Assembly (NCBI GenBank): GCA_001414345.1
Contig: LLCB01000367.1
Location: 1-52,931, forward strand
Length of the DNA: 52,931 nt
Direction: 5' to 3'
From: Hymenoscyphus infarciens
Taxonomy: Eukaryota; Ascomycota; Leotiomycetes; Helotiales; Helotiaceae
Shown in pieces: positions 20,814-33,392 of this stretch. The notes under the pieces were generated by a model that saw only the letters and a program-made list of their open reading frames with translations, was not told the origin of the DNA and searched no databases. A program made the translations under genes and the position numbers. The first letter of the stretch is position 1. The number at the start of each line of letters is the position of its first letter.

Positions 20814-23663
20814 ATGTTTCCTGCAGTGGCTACTGCCAACGGGGGCGCGGCCCCTCGAAAGAGGATCGCTACCTACGGAAAAACTGCGAGGAAACGGATG
20901 CCTCAATACCAGGCGCCGGCAAAGATCGCAAAAGTGCAAACATCAGAAGCTGCACAAGCGGACAAAGCTGAGTCCTCGAGCCCTGCAACGCCCACATCCG
21001 TTTCCTCTCCCGTCAAACGGAGCATATTCGATGTCCCCTCGAGCGATGACGAGGACGCTACAGTCCCGATCTCGAAGAAGAAGAGAATCCCGGCTGCCCC
21101 AATACCCAAGAAAAAGGCCCTGGAGGCTCAGAAGGCAAAGACAGACGATGGAATGGCTATTGTTCAGAGCAGGAAGAGGGTCAAGTTGTCACCGGTGCTG
21201 AAACAACCTTTGCGACAACTGCCAGTTACCAAGGCGCAATCTACAGCCGTTGCCGCAAAGGTACCTTCAAAAGTAGCCCCGAAGGCAGCCCCAAAAGCAA
21301 TGCCATCAAATGCAACGACATCATTTCCGGCGAGCGGACATACAGCCTCGATTGTCTCAAGACCAAGGCGCAATGATCCTCCAATCGAAAAGGAGGCCAT
21401 GAAGCCAACCGAATCGGACAATTGGAAGAGCGCTGGAAAGAAGGCTGAGAAAGTGGCCCCGCGGAGAGTCGAGAAGATCGAGAAGATTGGGAAGATCGAG
21501 AACCCTACCTTGCAGACTCCAAACAAGACAGCACCAGCACCCAGAAAAACGCCACAACGCAAGTCACCATCCCCCGAAACTAGCGACGTGGAGATGATGG
21601 ATGCAGATTTGGATGAGACTCCCAAGGTAGGGAAAAAGCATTTGTCACCCAAGGCTTCACAGCTTTGGGAGGGAATACTAAACTCCCCCACCACGAAAGA
21701 TCAGAGTTCCGTAAAAACGAAGGCGGGGTTATCGTTTCGTGGGAGGGTAGCATCGGGAAGCTCTTCAATGGTATCTACCAAATACGTTAATACCAGACCA
21801 CAGATTGCTCGCCGCCGATTGATCGATTCTTTGGTCTCTCAACTTCCCCAGGAGGATGAAGAAGATGAAGACGAATCGATGGATGACTCTTCTTCTACAA
21901 CTAGTTCATCAAGAAGCGAGAGTCTCGCCCCAGAGCCAGCAAGTCGACCATCGCTAGCAACAGACAGCCAAGCATCCCAAGTTAGTCAAACAGCTGGTCC
22001 CAAAATAACATACAGTCGGCAACGGTCCATGCTGGAAGAGGAAGATCTCATGCTGCAACTGTCTCAACCCCTGCCCGAGATGCCCGATGATGGCCCCCAA
22101 GGACGACGGAGAACCCGCAGAGCTTCTATGCCAAAGCTTCCAAAGCTTGCAAGCTTCTGTGAAGATGATGAAGATGGGGAGGGTGCAGGTGCAACGATAC
22201 GAAGTGTGCATGAGCTCAGGGCAGCTGGTGCAAACACTCGAGTTTTGGATGAACTTGAAGATCTCATCGACAGAATTGGGAAGCCCACCACGTCCCAAGC
22301 ATCGGGAAGACGGGCTGGTCTCCTTGAGCTAGCAAAGCAGCTGAAGGACAAGAATTTTGCCCGTCACTTTTTTGCAGAGAGTGCCCATGAACGCTTGTTC
22401 TTAGGCCTTGGCCAGGAGATTGATGTAATATCCGGTTTCGTTCTGGTCTCTATACTCATCACGGTTCTAGGCGAAGTTGACGTTCTTCCATTCGTACTTC
22501 AACTCCGTCGCCAAGGCATTACTCGACTATTGATTCGCCTCCTGGATGTTCAGTCGAGCGTGGTTCAAGTCGCCAAGGACCGCAAGAGCAACACTTCTAA
22601 AGTGGCCCAAAAGATGATTTCGGACCATCACGAATATGTGATGCAATTCAAAGCATGGGAACCCTTAGAACCAAAGTCCTTGTCGCCTCGTACGCTTGCT
22701 CTGAAATGCCTCGAAGTCATGACGGAACAGACGAGACAAGCCAGGAGTGAGGACGAGATTTTTTCGAAAGAATTAACAGCGAGACTTTTTTCAATCTTGA
22801 AGGATTCTTCCGACGGAAAATCATGGGATTTCCCTAGCCACGAGTCGATGGATTTTTATCTTGCATTGTCGGCTCTGACAGCCCATTCGACCAGAGCTCG
22901 AACGGTGCAAGATGAAAACATTTGGATCACGGATTTCCTGCCAATAATTGCAGACACACTAGAAAATTCATTGGCCCAAACTTTTCCAAACCATGGCCCT
23001 CTGCAGCACTTGATCTTCAGTTTAACGGTTAACGTCACCAACAATAATGCGAAGGCCTCGGATGTGTTTGCGCGAGGTGCCCTTAGCCGCAAAATGGGCG
23101 AATACGTAGTAGCAAAATTCCAGCAGATATCAGGTTTCTTGCTTCAAGCTGAATCTGAAGCTGCGGTCAATCATTTGATTCTTCTTTTGGCATCTATGAT
23201 CCAATTCGCCGACCAGAGCTTGAAGGCTCGAGGAAGCATGGAAAGAAGCTTGCTTGAGGAAGGGGATGGTACGCTGGAGATCATGGTCACCATTTGGGCC
23301 AGTAACCAAGAGAAGATTGCCGAGGTGAGCAATGGCTCGACTTTTATTGCTGTTAAAACATACTAAATGACACTTTAGGCTTCATCCATGGAAGAAACTG
23401 AAAAACTTATCCCTTTCAGTTACCTCGGAGTCTTACTCGGTTATCTAGCATTGGTACCAGCCATGGCAAAACGGATTCGAAAGAGACTTCCTGGTCAATC
23501 CCTTCGGTCCTTAATTTCATCCATAGAAGAGTTCATGACACGACACAGTGAGGTCGATAGTCAGAGTCAAGAGATTGAGATGTTCGAGTCGGAAGAGGCA
23601 AGAAATGCCCGGGTCTTGATGACCAAACAACTCGAAAAGCTGCTGGGGCAGTTGCGTTCTTGA
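20814..23663 (+). CDS. wapl: WAPL-family cohesin-release factor (931 aa)
   Basis: Wapl (yeast Rad61/Wpl1) unloads cohesin from chromatin with Pds5. Exons 20814-23324 and 23379-23663 flank a 54-nt intron (GTGAGC at the start, TACTAAAT branch region, CTTTAG at the end), in phase 0. The first ~480 residues are disordered, Ser/Pro/Lys-rich and strongly basic, starting MFPAVATANGGAAPRKRIATYGK, split here after K. They include Ala/Pro/Lys repeats and a DEDEDE-type acidic patch. The helical WAPL domain follows: VHELRAAG and LDELEDLIDRIG near 465-490, then FARHFFAESAHERLFLGLG and FVLVSILITVLGEV from about 515. Exon 2 supplies the C-terminal helices (YLGVLLGYLALVPA). Length is normal for fungal Wapl. 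Reading past the intron donor instead gives a short tail, so splicing is required for the full domain. Confidence 0.88.
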
Positions 23664-26524
23664 GATGGTCTGATTCTGCGAAAGAATTAGAGGTATAAAG
23701 GACTATAGGGTGGCGCATTGCATTTTAGAACTCAAGTGTGTTAGGTATAGGCTGGATGGGAATATCGGAGTTGAATCTGGAGCGATTTTATGAATGGCTG
23801 ACTTGTCACGGCTATGAAGGGGGGTTTTTGGTCTGCATCGCGTTATACCCCATCTGCTTGTATTGAGTAACAATGGCACTCGAAGATGAATATTGGATTA
23901 CTTTTACCACATTGAAGCATCTTTGGCGCCGCATAAACATACCGTGATTACATGTACATTCGTTAAGCCGCTAACTGTTGTCAAAACTGTGCTGAATAGT
24001 TTGAAGTAAAAGTACTGAAACTCGAGGAAAATCATGACAGCAGCGACTTTGGATTTGCAAAAGTGTCAAGAGTAGCCTGAGAAGAAAAAGCGGAACAGCC
24101 TCTTGAAATTCTCGTAGATTTATTCGGGATACACTCATGTCTGTTCTAGTTCAAATATAGCCTATTCCCAAGTACGAACTTACAAACAAGCGGTGTGTTC
24201 CAAGGCTCGCTACGACGGCAATATTACCTTCCCTAGGAAAGATGCCAAGCTGCTCTAACCATTTGTTGCCGTCGGTTCGGTTCGTTCTTCCTGATGGGAC
24301 TGTGATTGAATCGAATTAGAAGAAAATCCACAATTAAATTGTGAAAGTCGGGTGATTTTGAAGCCACTTTCTTGGGGCTTGAATCATCTGAGCGAGGTAT
24401 TTGTTTACATTGGTTGATTTGGGAGCAATGGGCGAGTTCTCATGTGTAGCTGTGTTGGGTCTGGGTTGTCTCTTGGGTTCCACGTGGTGATGAGTATTTG
24501 GAGGCTTAAGCTAGAGGATTTCGGATTGGTTCCTCAGTATTTAGTATAAGGCAGTGAGATTTAGTGAGCATGTATGAGGTGCATTTGATAACCTTGAGGG
24601 GTGGAAGTTGAGAAGGTGGTGATGAGGTAGGATGGTGGCCGACATCGGATCGGGGTTTGATGTTGGGTTTGATTTTTGTACTACCTACATTGAGTTGACT
24701 ACGCATAATTATGGTGAGAGTTGGTATCTGATTGGACTTGGACCGTCTCTCCCTTATTTTGGAAGGATTGAGGATTTTGGGTGGTAAGTTGTAAGTAAGC
24801 ACGGAATTTGTGTGACGACCGTGAGTCTCCTTTCGGGATTTGGTTTGGGTTGGGATTGTTGTGGCTGCTTTGATTGATTCTTGTTGGTTGGGATAGTCCA
24901 ATTCCTTGACGGCAACTTGAGCTAAATTAGTTAAGTTAATTTCGTTTCGAAGTGATCAAATAATGGATGTCTCTCCTGATCAAAGGCATCATCAGCGTCT
25001 ATTCACCGAATGTCAACAATAAGGCGTCTCTCCACAATGTGGCTGAATCACTAGGGTCGCACGTGAAATTTGTCAGCGAAACTCCCCAACCAGGTGGTAA
25101 ACCCCGAAGAATCAATATCAATTACGGAAGTCATCAAATTCATTCATGGATCTTCAGAGAAGAAAAGACGAAATTTCATCAGTCGACTCCTTCAACACGC
25201 CATGGGCTGTCCAGATGTTTGAGAACCAATGCTTTCGAACACGTCTTCTCTGCCTCGTGTGCTTCTCGGTCGCATTACCCAACAGCCCAGGCACCGTGCA
25301 TAGCAAATTTTCCAAATTTTCCGTCGAAGGAGCGTTTTGAGGTTCTCACGACTAAGGGAAAACCGTGTACGTTAAGTATTCACGAAGGTTGTCCGCTAAA
25401 GGTGAGTAGAGGCGGTGCGGGTCCTTTCCACTAGCGGTGTCAGACAAGGAGGTACTAGCTTGGGGTGAGCTCATTCTTATATTGACGGAGTTCCATTCGG
25501 GGTTCGGAATGGAGGTCTGCGATGATGTATCCAGCCAGTTATTTCACCATTCTGAGTTTTGGTGTCATCACTCTGTAAGAAAGCTTTCTTAGAGTCAGAT
25601 ATTTCAATGCGTTTCAGTGGATTCTAGTCAGTTTGGTAAGTACTTGGGATTTTGCATAGGATTCTGCACCTGCATTGCATGAGATGATGTTACTTCCCGT
25701 TGGTTTGGTTGCACATGAGTACGGAGCGGAAGTCTTTCCCCTTGAGAGTAGCACTGTGGAAAGGTGCTGCGGAGAACTGAGATCTCACATCGGCTCTACT
25801 CCATATTGGACACACGACAGGGGAATTAAGGAGAAACTCACACTTTACATCACAAACAACAAACCAACTGCTGGATTCTTCCGAATAGGATACCTGCTCT
25901 GTAATATCAAAAGTCGGAAACTTGACGGAGATGGCTGATCTTGTGCGCTTTTGCTGACGGATGCAACACATACAACACTGACTCTGCATGTCAAAAACAG
26001 CCTATCGAAACCCTGAGTTCGAAGGGCGTCGTGAGGAACGCGGCACACTCTCAGTCAGACCCACTCTCTCTGCTCCCCTTAAGCTTTCCAAATGCACGGC
26101 TGCACGCCCTGCCACAACAACTAGGTAAAGTAGACAACCAAACTCCGGTGCTCGCTCGGCTGACGACGATCAGTCTCCTAGAACCAAGCAAGTCAGAAGA
26201 GAACCTTGTGAGTCAGGCCCAGGCCCACGCTTTCCTGTTACATTTATGAGCAATATCTATCCACTATTGTTGCATCTCATATATATAATGAGAGAATCCG
26301 CTTTTGTTTACTGTTACTTCAACTATCAATCCCGTTTACCAACAGTTTGTACTCTCAAGTTGAGTTCTGATCATCGACTTGGTGGCACCTACCAGTGATA
26401 CATTTCCCCGCATTCACCTGCATAAGATAACAGTCTTCAAAAGATCCTTATCACTTATAAATCAAGACTCGTCCTCGGTAATTGACGCAACATTCACTAC
26501 CAGACTTTCATAAAGTTGCTCATA
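23664..26524. other. 2.9-kb intergenic region, no confident gene
   Basis: Several frames of 60-155 codons occur (24506-24901 on -, 24967-25434 and 25675-25938 on +). None has a recognised domain, and I could not assemble a multi-exon model. The final ~200 bp, with a C/A-rich leader, probably holds the arrestin promoter. A lineage-specific gene around 24960-25440 cannot be excluded. Confidence 0.5.
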
Positions 26525-28060
26525 ATGTCTTCCTACGCAGCGTCGATCACCTCCAACGCAAACACCTTTGCAACATACGCCAAAAAGGGAACCGTTCCAG
26601 CTCGCCCAGATATGGAGATAACACTGGATCAACACACCGAAGGAAAGTTTTACACTACCTGGGATGCATTGTCTGGACAAGTAGCAATCACAGCTCCCCA
26701 AACATCTCGATTCGATGAAATTCAGATAACTCTGGAAGGATGTGTGAGAACATATGTGGAGACACTTTCGCCAACTAGCACAGCATCCAAGACGACCGCA
26801 ATTCACAGATTCCTGAAGATGATTATGCCGGTCCCAGAATCAGAATATCCACAACCACGGGTCGCAGAAGGTGGACGAACGTATACCTTCCCATTCAACT
26901 TCGTCATCCCGGATCGACTTTTGCCACGATCATGTTCCCATCCACAAGTCTCTGATCATGTTTGCGAGGCACACTTGAATCTGCCACCAAGCATGGGCGA
27001 TCGCGAGAGGCTTCGCGGACAATCTGACATGACGCCAGAGATGTGCAAAGTCCAATACTCCATTCGTGTCAAGGTTGTCAGACACCGAGAAGCGGATGGC
27101 AGGGAGCTTTCTCTGGTCGAGGGACAGAAGAAGATTCGTGTGATTCCAGCAGTTGCCGAAGCTGCTCCTCTAAGTGTTGGAGCTGGACATGATGAGTTTG
27201 TTCTTTCAAAGACCAAGTCATTGAAGAAGGGGTTATTTTCCGGAAAATTGGGCAAGATTACAGTCACTGCAGCTCAACCAAGTGCAATCGTCCTCCCATC
27301 ACCATCTTCGAGTCCTAGTGCACCGCCAACAACGATGGCAACAGTTCAACTCCGATTTGATCCTCACGAGACCACTTCTCAGCCACCACGTCTTGGTGCT
27401 CTGAGTACCAAGATCAAGAGCTCTACCTTTTTCGCTGTACGACCAACGACCCATATTCCAACCCACCGCAATGCGTCATCTCAATTTGAAATCCACAGAG
27501 GTGTATACGACAGCTCGGTCCCTCTCTCTTCTCGCTGTGTCGAGTCCGTCCAATGGAGAAAACACCTTCCAACACCTGTAGTTACTAGACGAGGATCGGC
27601 ATCTTCGTCTAGCTCATCGGATTATTCAGATAGCACGCAAGTATTAGATCCCAAGAACAACAGTCTTCACTATACTGCAACTGTTCTGGTTCCAATCACT
27701 CTCCCAACAACCAAGACTTGGATTCCAACATTTCACAACTGCATATCCTCCCGAATCTATGTCCTCGACCTCTCACTTTCTGTACACACTCCGGGAACTG
27801 GTGTCCCAGCATCGAACCTTGCTCTTCGCATGCCTCTTCAAGTCGCAGCCGCTGGGAACCAATCTGAGCGTCCAGCCATGACTGAAGCGGAAGCAGCAGC
27901 CGAACTCGCTGAAGTCGATGAATTTTGGAGACCAAGAGTCATTGAGATGCCAAACCCAGAGCACATTGGCAACAGTGTCTTGCCACACCACTCTACCGAA
28001 CTACCACCAAGCTACGAGGATTTTGCTTCACAGCCACGCGAGATTGCCGGACGATGTTAA
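26525..28060 (+). CDS. Alpha-arrestin (ART-family adaptor) with C-terminal PPSY motif, 511 aa
   Basis: Alpha-arrestins recruit the Rsp5/NEDD4 ubiquitin ligase to membrane transporters for endocytosis. This is a single exon. The ATG at 26525 (ATGTCTTCCTAC) is the first in-frame ATG; the open frame extends three codons further only through a TTG. The arrestin-N-like region covers about residues 25-200 (FYTTWDALSGQVAI, IQITLEGCVRTYVE, YTFPFNFVIPDRLLP, CKVQYSIRVKVVR). A Ser/Pro linker follows, then an arrestin-C-like region to about 460. ELPPSYEDF at the C-terminus places PPSY at 494-497, a class I WW-domain ligand, as known for this family. Lysines concentrated around KTKSLKKGLFSGK could be ubiquitin acceptors; that is inference. 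The cargo cannot be told from sequence. Confidence 0.87.
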   Translation: MSSYAASITSNANTFATYAKKGTVPARPDMEITLDQHTEGKFYTTWDALSGQVAITAPQTSRFDEIQITLEGCVRTYVETLSPTSTASKTTAIHRFLKMIMPVPESEYPQPRVAEGGRTYTFPFNFVIPDRLLPRSCSHPQVSDHVCEAHLNLPPSMGDRERLRGQSDMTPEMCKVQYSIRVKVVRHREADGRELSLVEGQKKIRVIPAVAEAAPLSVGAGHDEFVLSKTKSLKKGLFSGKLGKITVTAAQPSAIVLPSPSSSPSAPPTTMATVQLRFDPHETTSQPPRLGALSTKIKSSTFFAVRPTTHIPTHRNASSQFEIHRGVYDSSVPLSSRCVESVQWRKHLPTPVVTRRGSASSSSSSDYSDSTQVLDPKNNSLHYTATVLVPITLPTTKTWIPTFHNCISSRIYVLDLSLSVHTPGTGVPASNLALRMPLQVAAAGNQSERPAMTEAEAAAELAEVDEFWRPRVIEMPNPEHIGNSVLPHHSTELPPSYEDFASQPREIAGRC

Positions 28061-28874
28061 AAACTTAACATGTTCATTTTCATTTTGTTTTCATCTTCCT
28101 GTTTATAACAAAAAGTGCAGCGTTTTCGGTATGGAGTTTTTTTCTCGTTGTGGGAAATAGAAATGCAAGAATTTTGGGGGGTTTTTGGGAGAGGTTATTA
28201 CTTCAACTGGGCCTTGCTTTTTGGGGTTTGGGGTTGGGTTATTTGGTTCACTTTCGACGGTTCGGCAGCGCTTTGATGATTTGTACACTCGCATACGATA
28301 CCCAAAATTCTACTACAAATATAATAATAATGAGCCTTCAAATGGAGCAACTCTGCAAAGTGACATCTTGTAAATCTTTGATGTAGAATAGGGGTACTTC
28401 GCTAACAGGCCCCTCTTTTTGGGTTGGTTAACCGGGCGGCAGCGACGGGCCATTCCAGCAGTCCGACGGGAAACTTATCAGCGTGAGACTAAGTAAATCA
28501 TTGCCTAGAATAGAGCCGTTATTCCTGAAAAAGAACCGATGCGCATTCAGAGTTCATCGTATACCCGGGAAACTGGTGGTACCTATTCACAGCCAAGACG
28601 GCACCTATGGCTTATCGCTTCGGCCTCACGGGTATCTAGGTTGTGCGCTGTTCCCCTCTCTCCGGGCCGCTTATTTACGTTTGTGACCGTGACTTCCAGG
28701 TCGTTTGAGCGCCTCACCAACCATCGCAAACCTGTCCTGTGCCATGATATGTACTCCAATCTTTGGAAAAGGGCGAACCTAGGGATAGCTATACCCACTT
28801 GCAGTCGCTAAGGCGATCGAGATTATGCAAGCCAGCTTGTCTCCTGCTGCGGAACAGACACGACGCTGCCAACG
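28061..28874. other. Intergenic spacer
   Basis: About 810 bp between the arrestin stop and the next ATG. G/T-rich runs near 28160-28260 suit a 3' UTR. Short + frames around 28480-28810 show no domain. No RNA gene was recognised. Confidence 0.5.
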
Positions 28875-30868
28875 ATGGCGCAACCTCCACCTGTGGTCGA
28901 TCCCAAAATCTTCTATGGCTACCTATTTGAGCCGGATAAGAAGCCCACCAAGCTGCTTGATCTACTCCTTAGAGGTATCGCGAACTACATAGTGAGTATG
29001 CGCAAAGAGTCGCTCTGGCGCATAAGGTAGTTGGTTGCGACTTGAGCGGCGCTTACTGATGGTTGGCAGAGAGAGAATATTGGAGATACCGACGACAAGA
29101 AACTCACACCCGCGAAGCTGGCCTGCTTCTACAAAGCTGTTGGAGGCAATTATGATTGTGCGCTATTCTCCACCTTGGCAACGACCCTTTCCCAAACTAG
29201 AGGCTAACATGATGTTGTGCCACAGCTCTGTTCGTCGAAGTACCACATCCCTCGATATCCTGGATCTATGCCTCGATAGGCTGCCAGCATACCTTCCAAC
29301 CCACCGAGAACGACTTTACTCCTCCCTCCGTTCCCGCCCTCACCACGCGAGGGTTCGTAAGATGGCAATCAATAGAGATCCTGCTGGGTCCCGAGGAACA
29401 TGTGCCATTCATACAAAACGCTGTGGGATGTTTCGGTATCAAGAACCCGGAAACGGGGGAGAACTTTCCGATTGAGTTACCCAAGGAGGCGTTCCCTCTC
29501 AAACCAGACCCAGACATAGAGAAGTGGCACAGTGAATGCGCCGCGAAATTACGGGAAAGGGCTACCCCAGATGAAGACGAGGTATCTATGCGACCGGACC
29601 TACCTCCACGCCCGAAAGTACAAACTGGATACTCGCATGTGCGACCTGGTCACAGGCCTGCCCGAGGAGACCCCGATTATTTCGTGAATGAGCCTAGATC
29701 GCGAGGTGTTGGGTCAAGACCTATTTCCTATCAGCATGTGCCCGTTGCTGTTGGACGACCTGAACGTCCAAAATTGTCCCGATCTCCTTCTCACCGAGCT
29801 CGACAGTTTCTTGCGCCGGAAGAACCCCTTTCTCCCCGACTTGCGAGAGCAAGGAGACGTAGCTATCCCGAAAATATGAATTCCCCTGGTTCGAGTCCAC
29901 CAGAAATCCCACATGGACCGTCATTAAGACCCCCTGAACATCTTCCGCACGTGCGGAGGCATAGCCATCCAAGACATGCTCGCCATGGTAGTGTTTCCTC
30001 AGATGCATCTTCTGAAGATGATTACGATGCTCCTTTGGATCCGTTGGAAGCTGAGAATGACCCGCGAAGGCGCTCACATCCTACTTCCCATCCTACCTCT
30101 TACCGGGGAGTACATGTGGAGGAAGAAGTCAAGCATCCACGTTTTGAACCTTCGGCAGCCATGCCGCCGCCACCAGGACCACCAGAACCTAGGAGACGAT
30201 TAGCACGATCTCGAGAGGCGAAGGATGTGGACGAAGAAGCTAAAAGACGGAGTTACCCAATACCTATTGACTTATCCGGGAAACTATCAACCCCATTCAT
30301 GATGGGCAAACGTGAAAAGGATCGGGATCGCGATCATGAACGGGACCGTGAACGAGAACGTGACAGGGAAAAAGATCCTAGAAGCAGTTCCAGAAGTGCA
30401 GGAAAAGTAAGCTGGAAAGACCTAGGTGATTTCAGTGATATGTGGAAAAGATCCAGCAAAGAGTCCTCACAAGATGAAGGTCATTCCGGCCACTCTCGAC
30501 ACAGAAGTGGTGATGACAGAGCTGATTACAAAAGACGAGAACGGGAAAGGGAAAGAGATAGAGATCCGAGACCGAGAGCTCATTCGAGACGTAGTACTCC
30601 CGAGGATGGCCCTCGGAGAGAAAGGGATCCTATTCCTATTCGACCCAGACCTCATTCAAGGAGGAGTAGTCCGGAGGAACTACCTAGACGGGATCGAGAT
30701 AGAGATAGAGATAGAAGAGAGAGGGAGAGGGATATGGGGGGTAGAGGGGATGGACGTGAGCATCGTGGTGCGAGAGAAAGAGACCGTGAGAGGGAGAGGG
30801 AGAGGGAGAGGAGGTATGATAGTCCTGTGAGAGGGGTTGATGGGAGGAAGTATCCTAGTCATAGTTGA
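28875..30868 (+). CDS. DUF7514-like conserved fungal protein with Arg/Glu/Asp-rich tail (615 aa)
   Basis: Exons 28875-28991, 29070-29157 and 29226-30868 join in phase to 615 codons. Residues about 10-170 form a conserved fungal globular domain of unknown function: KIFYGYLFEPDKKPTKLL, ENIGDTDDKKLTPAKLACFY, VEVPHPSISWIYASIGCQH, TTRGFVRWQSIEILLGPEEH and FIQNAVGCFGI. I associate this with the family named DUF7514, from memory and not by search. The rest is disordered and rich in Pro, Arg and Ser. From about residue 470 it contains strings of Asp-Arg and Glu-Arg dipeptides, reminiscent of RD/RE-rich RNA-processing proteins. The unspliced frame starting at 29402 would lose the N-terminal half of the domain. 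Function unknown. Confidence 0.8.
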
Positions 30869-31978
30869 AGTGAGTCAGGGGAGGTAATGCGTTATGGTAA
30901 TGATATAATGATTTGGGGGTAATGCTGGGAGGGAATGGGATTGGATATATATGAGATGGCTATGGGATTGGTTTCAAGTATTTATTGTGCTATGGGGGCT
31001 TTTACTTTTATACCAATACCACTTTTGTTCTTCTGTTTCCTGTGTTCTGTTCGATATGGTGGGTGGCCAATGTTGGAGTGGCGTTCATGTTGTGAGTTTC
31101 GCTGGATATCTTCCATTGGTTGAGCTTTTATGTGTTGCTTCTTTGGTTTTGCAAGTTCCTCAAAGTATATACTTTTGGACATTCGGACTGCCCTGTTGAA
31201 GCTACTTGGGTCAATATTCTAAATTGTTTTAAGTATTTAGGTTGCTTGCCTTGACTTGCCCTAAGGCCTAGAAAGTTAGAACAACGAGGCAGGTAGGGAA
31301 GTAGGAACTTGACTCACGTAACGTGTAAAAGTGAGGGCATTTGAAAATGTTCACTGCTCATATAAAGTCACCACTCATTTCATGACTGATGGGATGTTTT
31401 CACTCTTCAGTTCGATGCACTTATTTTGCTTCAGAGGACTTATCACTGAAGTTCTCATTCTACCCCGCACGTTCGTATAAAATAACAAACAACGGGTTTT
31501 ACCCTTCCAACTCTCGGAAAGCCATTGACGTCTACAAATGCAGTTGGTGTAGTAAACTATTTGCCACTCGTACCTAGTACCTGTTATATTCCTTATCTCA
31601 TCATCATCGCGAGCGGGTTACAAATCAATGAACTAATAGGAGGGAAAGCGTGCTGAAGTGGGGTTGGCGGGGTTGCCCCGTTGGGCGGGGATAAGAAGCT
31701 GAAATCTCCATTTCTCGACCGTGGATTTTAAAAAACCCTACAAAACTCAAACTTCATAATTGACTATTAGACTTAAATCTGGAGATTGGAAATTACCTAA
31801 AGGAGTTAAGGAGATTAAAGTGGATGTAAGCGAGGAATATATACCTCCAATTCTCTTTCTCTGATCCAATTTTGTTCAGTATATTGACTCACTTGCTCAC
31901 TCCACGACAACAGTTACCAGAAGTTCACGACTATCGAAACCCAAAAAGCAAAGAAGAAATCCAAAGAAATAAGCAGCC
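30869..31978. other. Intergenic region upstream of the SDR gene
   Basis: About 1.1 kb with no recognised gene. A TATATA element at 31838-31843, about 140 bp before the ATG at 31979, is followed by a C/A-rich leader and may be the SDR core promoter. Confidence 0.5.
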
Positions 31979-33002
31979 ATGTCTCTCGCAGGAAAAACCG
32001 CACTTGTGACTGGTGGTTCCAAAGGAATCGGACTCGCTATCTCTCAACGTCTTTCTCAGCTTGGTGCGAAGGTTATCATCAACTATGCTTCCTCTTCTTC
32101 TGCTGCGGATGCGGCTGTTTCCTCGTAAAGTCTATTTCGTTTCACTTCTTCCATGTCCCGCCATCTCAAGAAAACGGCACGATTCTAATTATTTCCGCTC
32201 TTAGAATCGGAGCAGATAAAGCAATAGCAATCCAAGCCGACGTCTCCTCAATGCCGGATGTCGAACGTCTAGCAAGAGAAAGTCTAGAATGGTCAGGTGG
32301 AAAAATCGATATCCTGATTAACTGTGCCGGAACGATGAAATTGGCCGAGTTGGAAGGTGTTACGGAGGCGGTTTACGATAGGGTTTTTGGGATTAATGTC
32401 AAAGGGGTTGTGTTTTTGACACAGGTTCGTATTCTCCCCTGATGGCTCACTCCCTCATTGGAAAAATCACTCGCGAGGTATTGTCTCGATACGATCTTGT
32501 CACGCGGAGACAGACAGACAGAGAAGCAAGGCCACGAACCAAAAGAACAGAAAACTAACAAGTTTTAAAATAGAAAATAGCACCCCACATGCCCTCCGGT
32601 TCGCGAGTGATTCTCTTCTCTACAACCCTTGCACACGCCTCAAGCGTGTTGCCAAACTACCTCGTCTACGTCATGACTAAGGGAGCAATCGAGCAAATGA
32701 CCCGTGTTTTGTCAAAGGATCTTGCTAGGAAGGGTATTACTGTTAACGTAAATAATTCCCCTCCTCAACGCCCACCCCAAACCACCACTAACCTCTCACA
32801 GTGCGTTGCCCCAGGTGCAACCGCAACAGACCTCTTCCTAGAAGGAAAAAGCGAAGGAGTTCTCAAAATGCTCGCTGGAGCGAACCCACATAACCGAATT
32901 GGGGAACCATCTGAGATCGCTAGTGTAGTTGGGTTCTTGAGTGGCGAAGATTCGAAATGGGTCACTGGACAGACTTTGATGGTTAATGGGGGGCTGGCCT
33001 AG
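31979..33002 (+). CDS. Short-chain dehydrogenase/reductase (246 aa)
   Basis: A classical NAD(P)-dependent SDR. Four exons (31979-32124, 32205-32424, 32574-32747, 32802-33002) join in phase; intron branch sites CTAAT and CTAAC are visible. Landmarks are the Rossmann TGGSKGIG (11-18), INCAGT (the NNAG-type motif), catalytic Tyr154 and Lys158 in YVMTK, and [13 protein letters not shown] near the C-terminus. The size is typical. The sequence resembles fungal 3-oxoacyl reductase or versicolorin-reductase-like SDRs, but the substrate cannot be told. By hand alignment the usual catalytic Ser position falls on Thr140 within FSTTLAH, which may alter activity. It has no obvious biosynthetic-cluster partners. 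Confidence 0.9.
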
Positions 33003-33392
33003 GCTTGTGAGAGTGAGTGTGAAGGGAGGAGTGAGCTTTGTTTGGTGATGCCGTTAGAGAAGGATCGAAAGTCGAAATAAATAGTATATAAGTTCTGGTC
33101 TCTTGAAGTAAGTTCAGCTACCTCCATTGCAAGCTCAATCAGCGCTTGAAGTAAAAGTGCTTGCGTGTATAGTTAGGTGGCGTTAAAAACAACTTCTTTA
33201 CATTCGTCTTCCATTGTTATCTTCCGGGGTAGAAGTTATCGAAGCGCGTGTAACGTAGGCCTGCAAGTAATGTACGGCCCGCAGACCGATTGGTTCCATG
33301 GCATTTAGGCTATATCAGGCAACTCAGGCGTAGCCTTGTACTTGCAGAGTATTCCAATCGAAACTGCAACGAAAACACCCTAGCGATCGAGA
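33003..33392. other. Short intergenic region
   Basis: A 390-bp spacer between the SDR stop and the NLR pseudogene. Nothing was recognised. Confidence 0.5.

Noticed and set aside
24967..25434. 155-codon + strand ORF
   Set aside because: No domain, and a competing frame (25146-25340) looks equally protein-like, so no model can be supported.
30467..30862. - strand ORFs rich in Ser/Ile/Pro
   Set aside because: Antisense of the Arg/Glu/Asp-repeat tail of the DUF7514-like gene.
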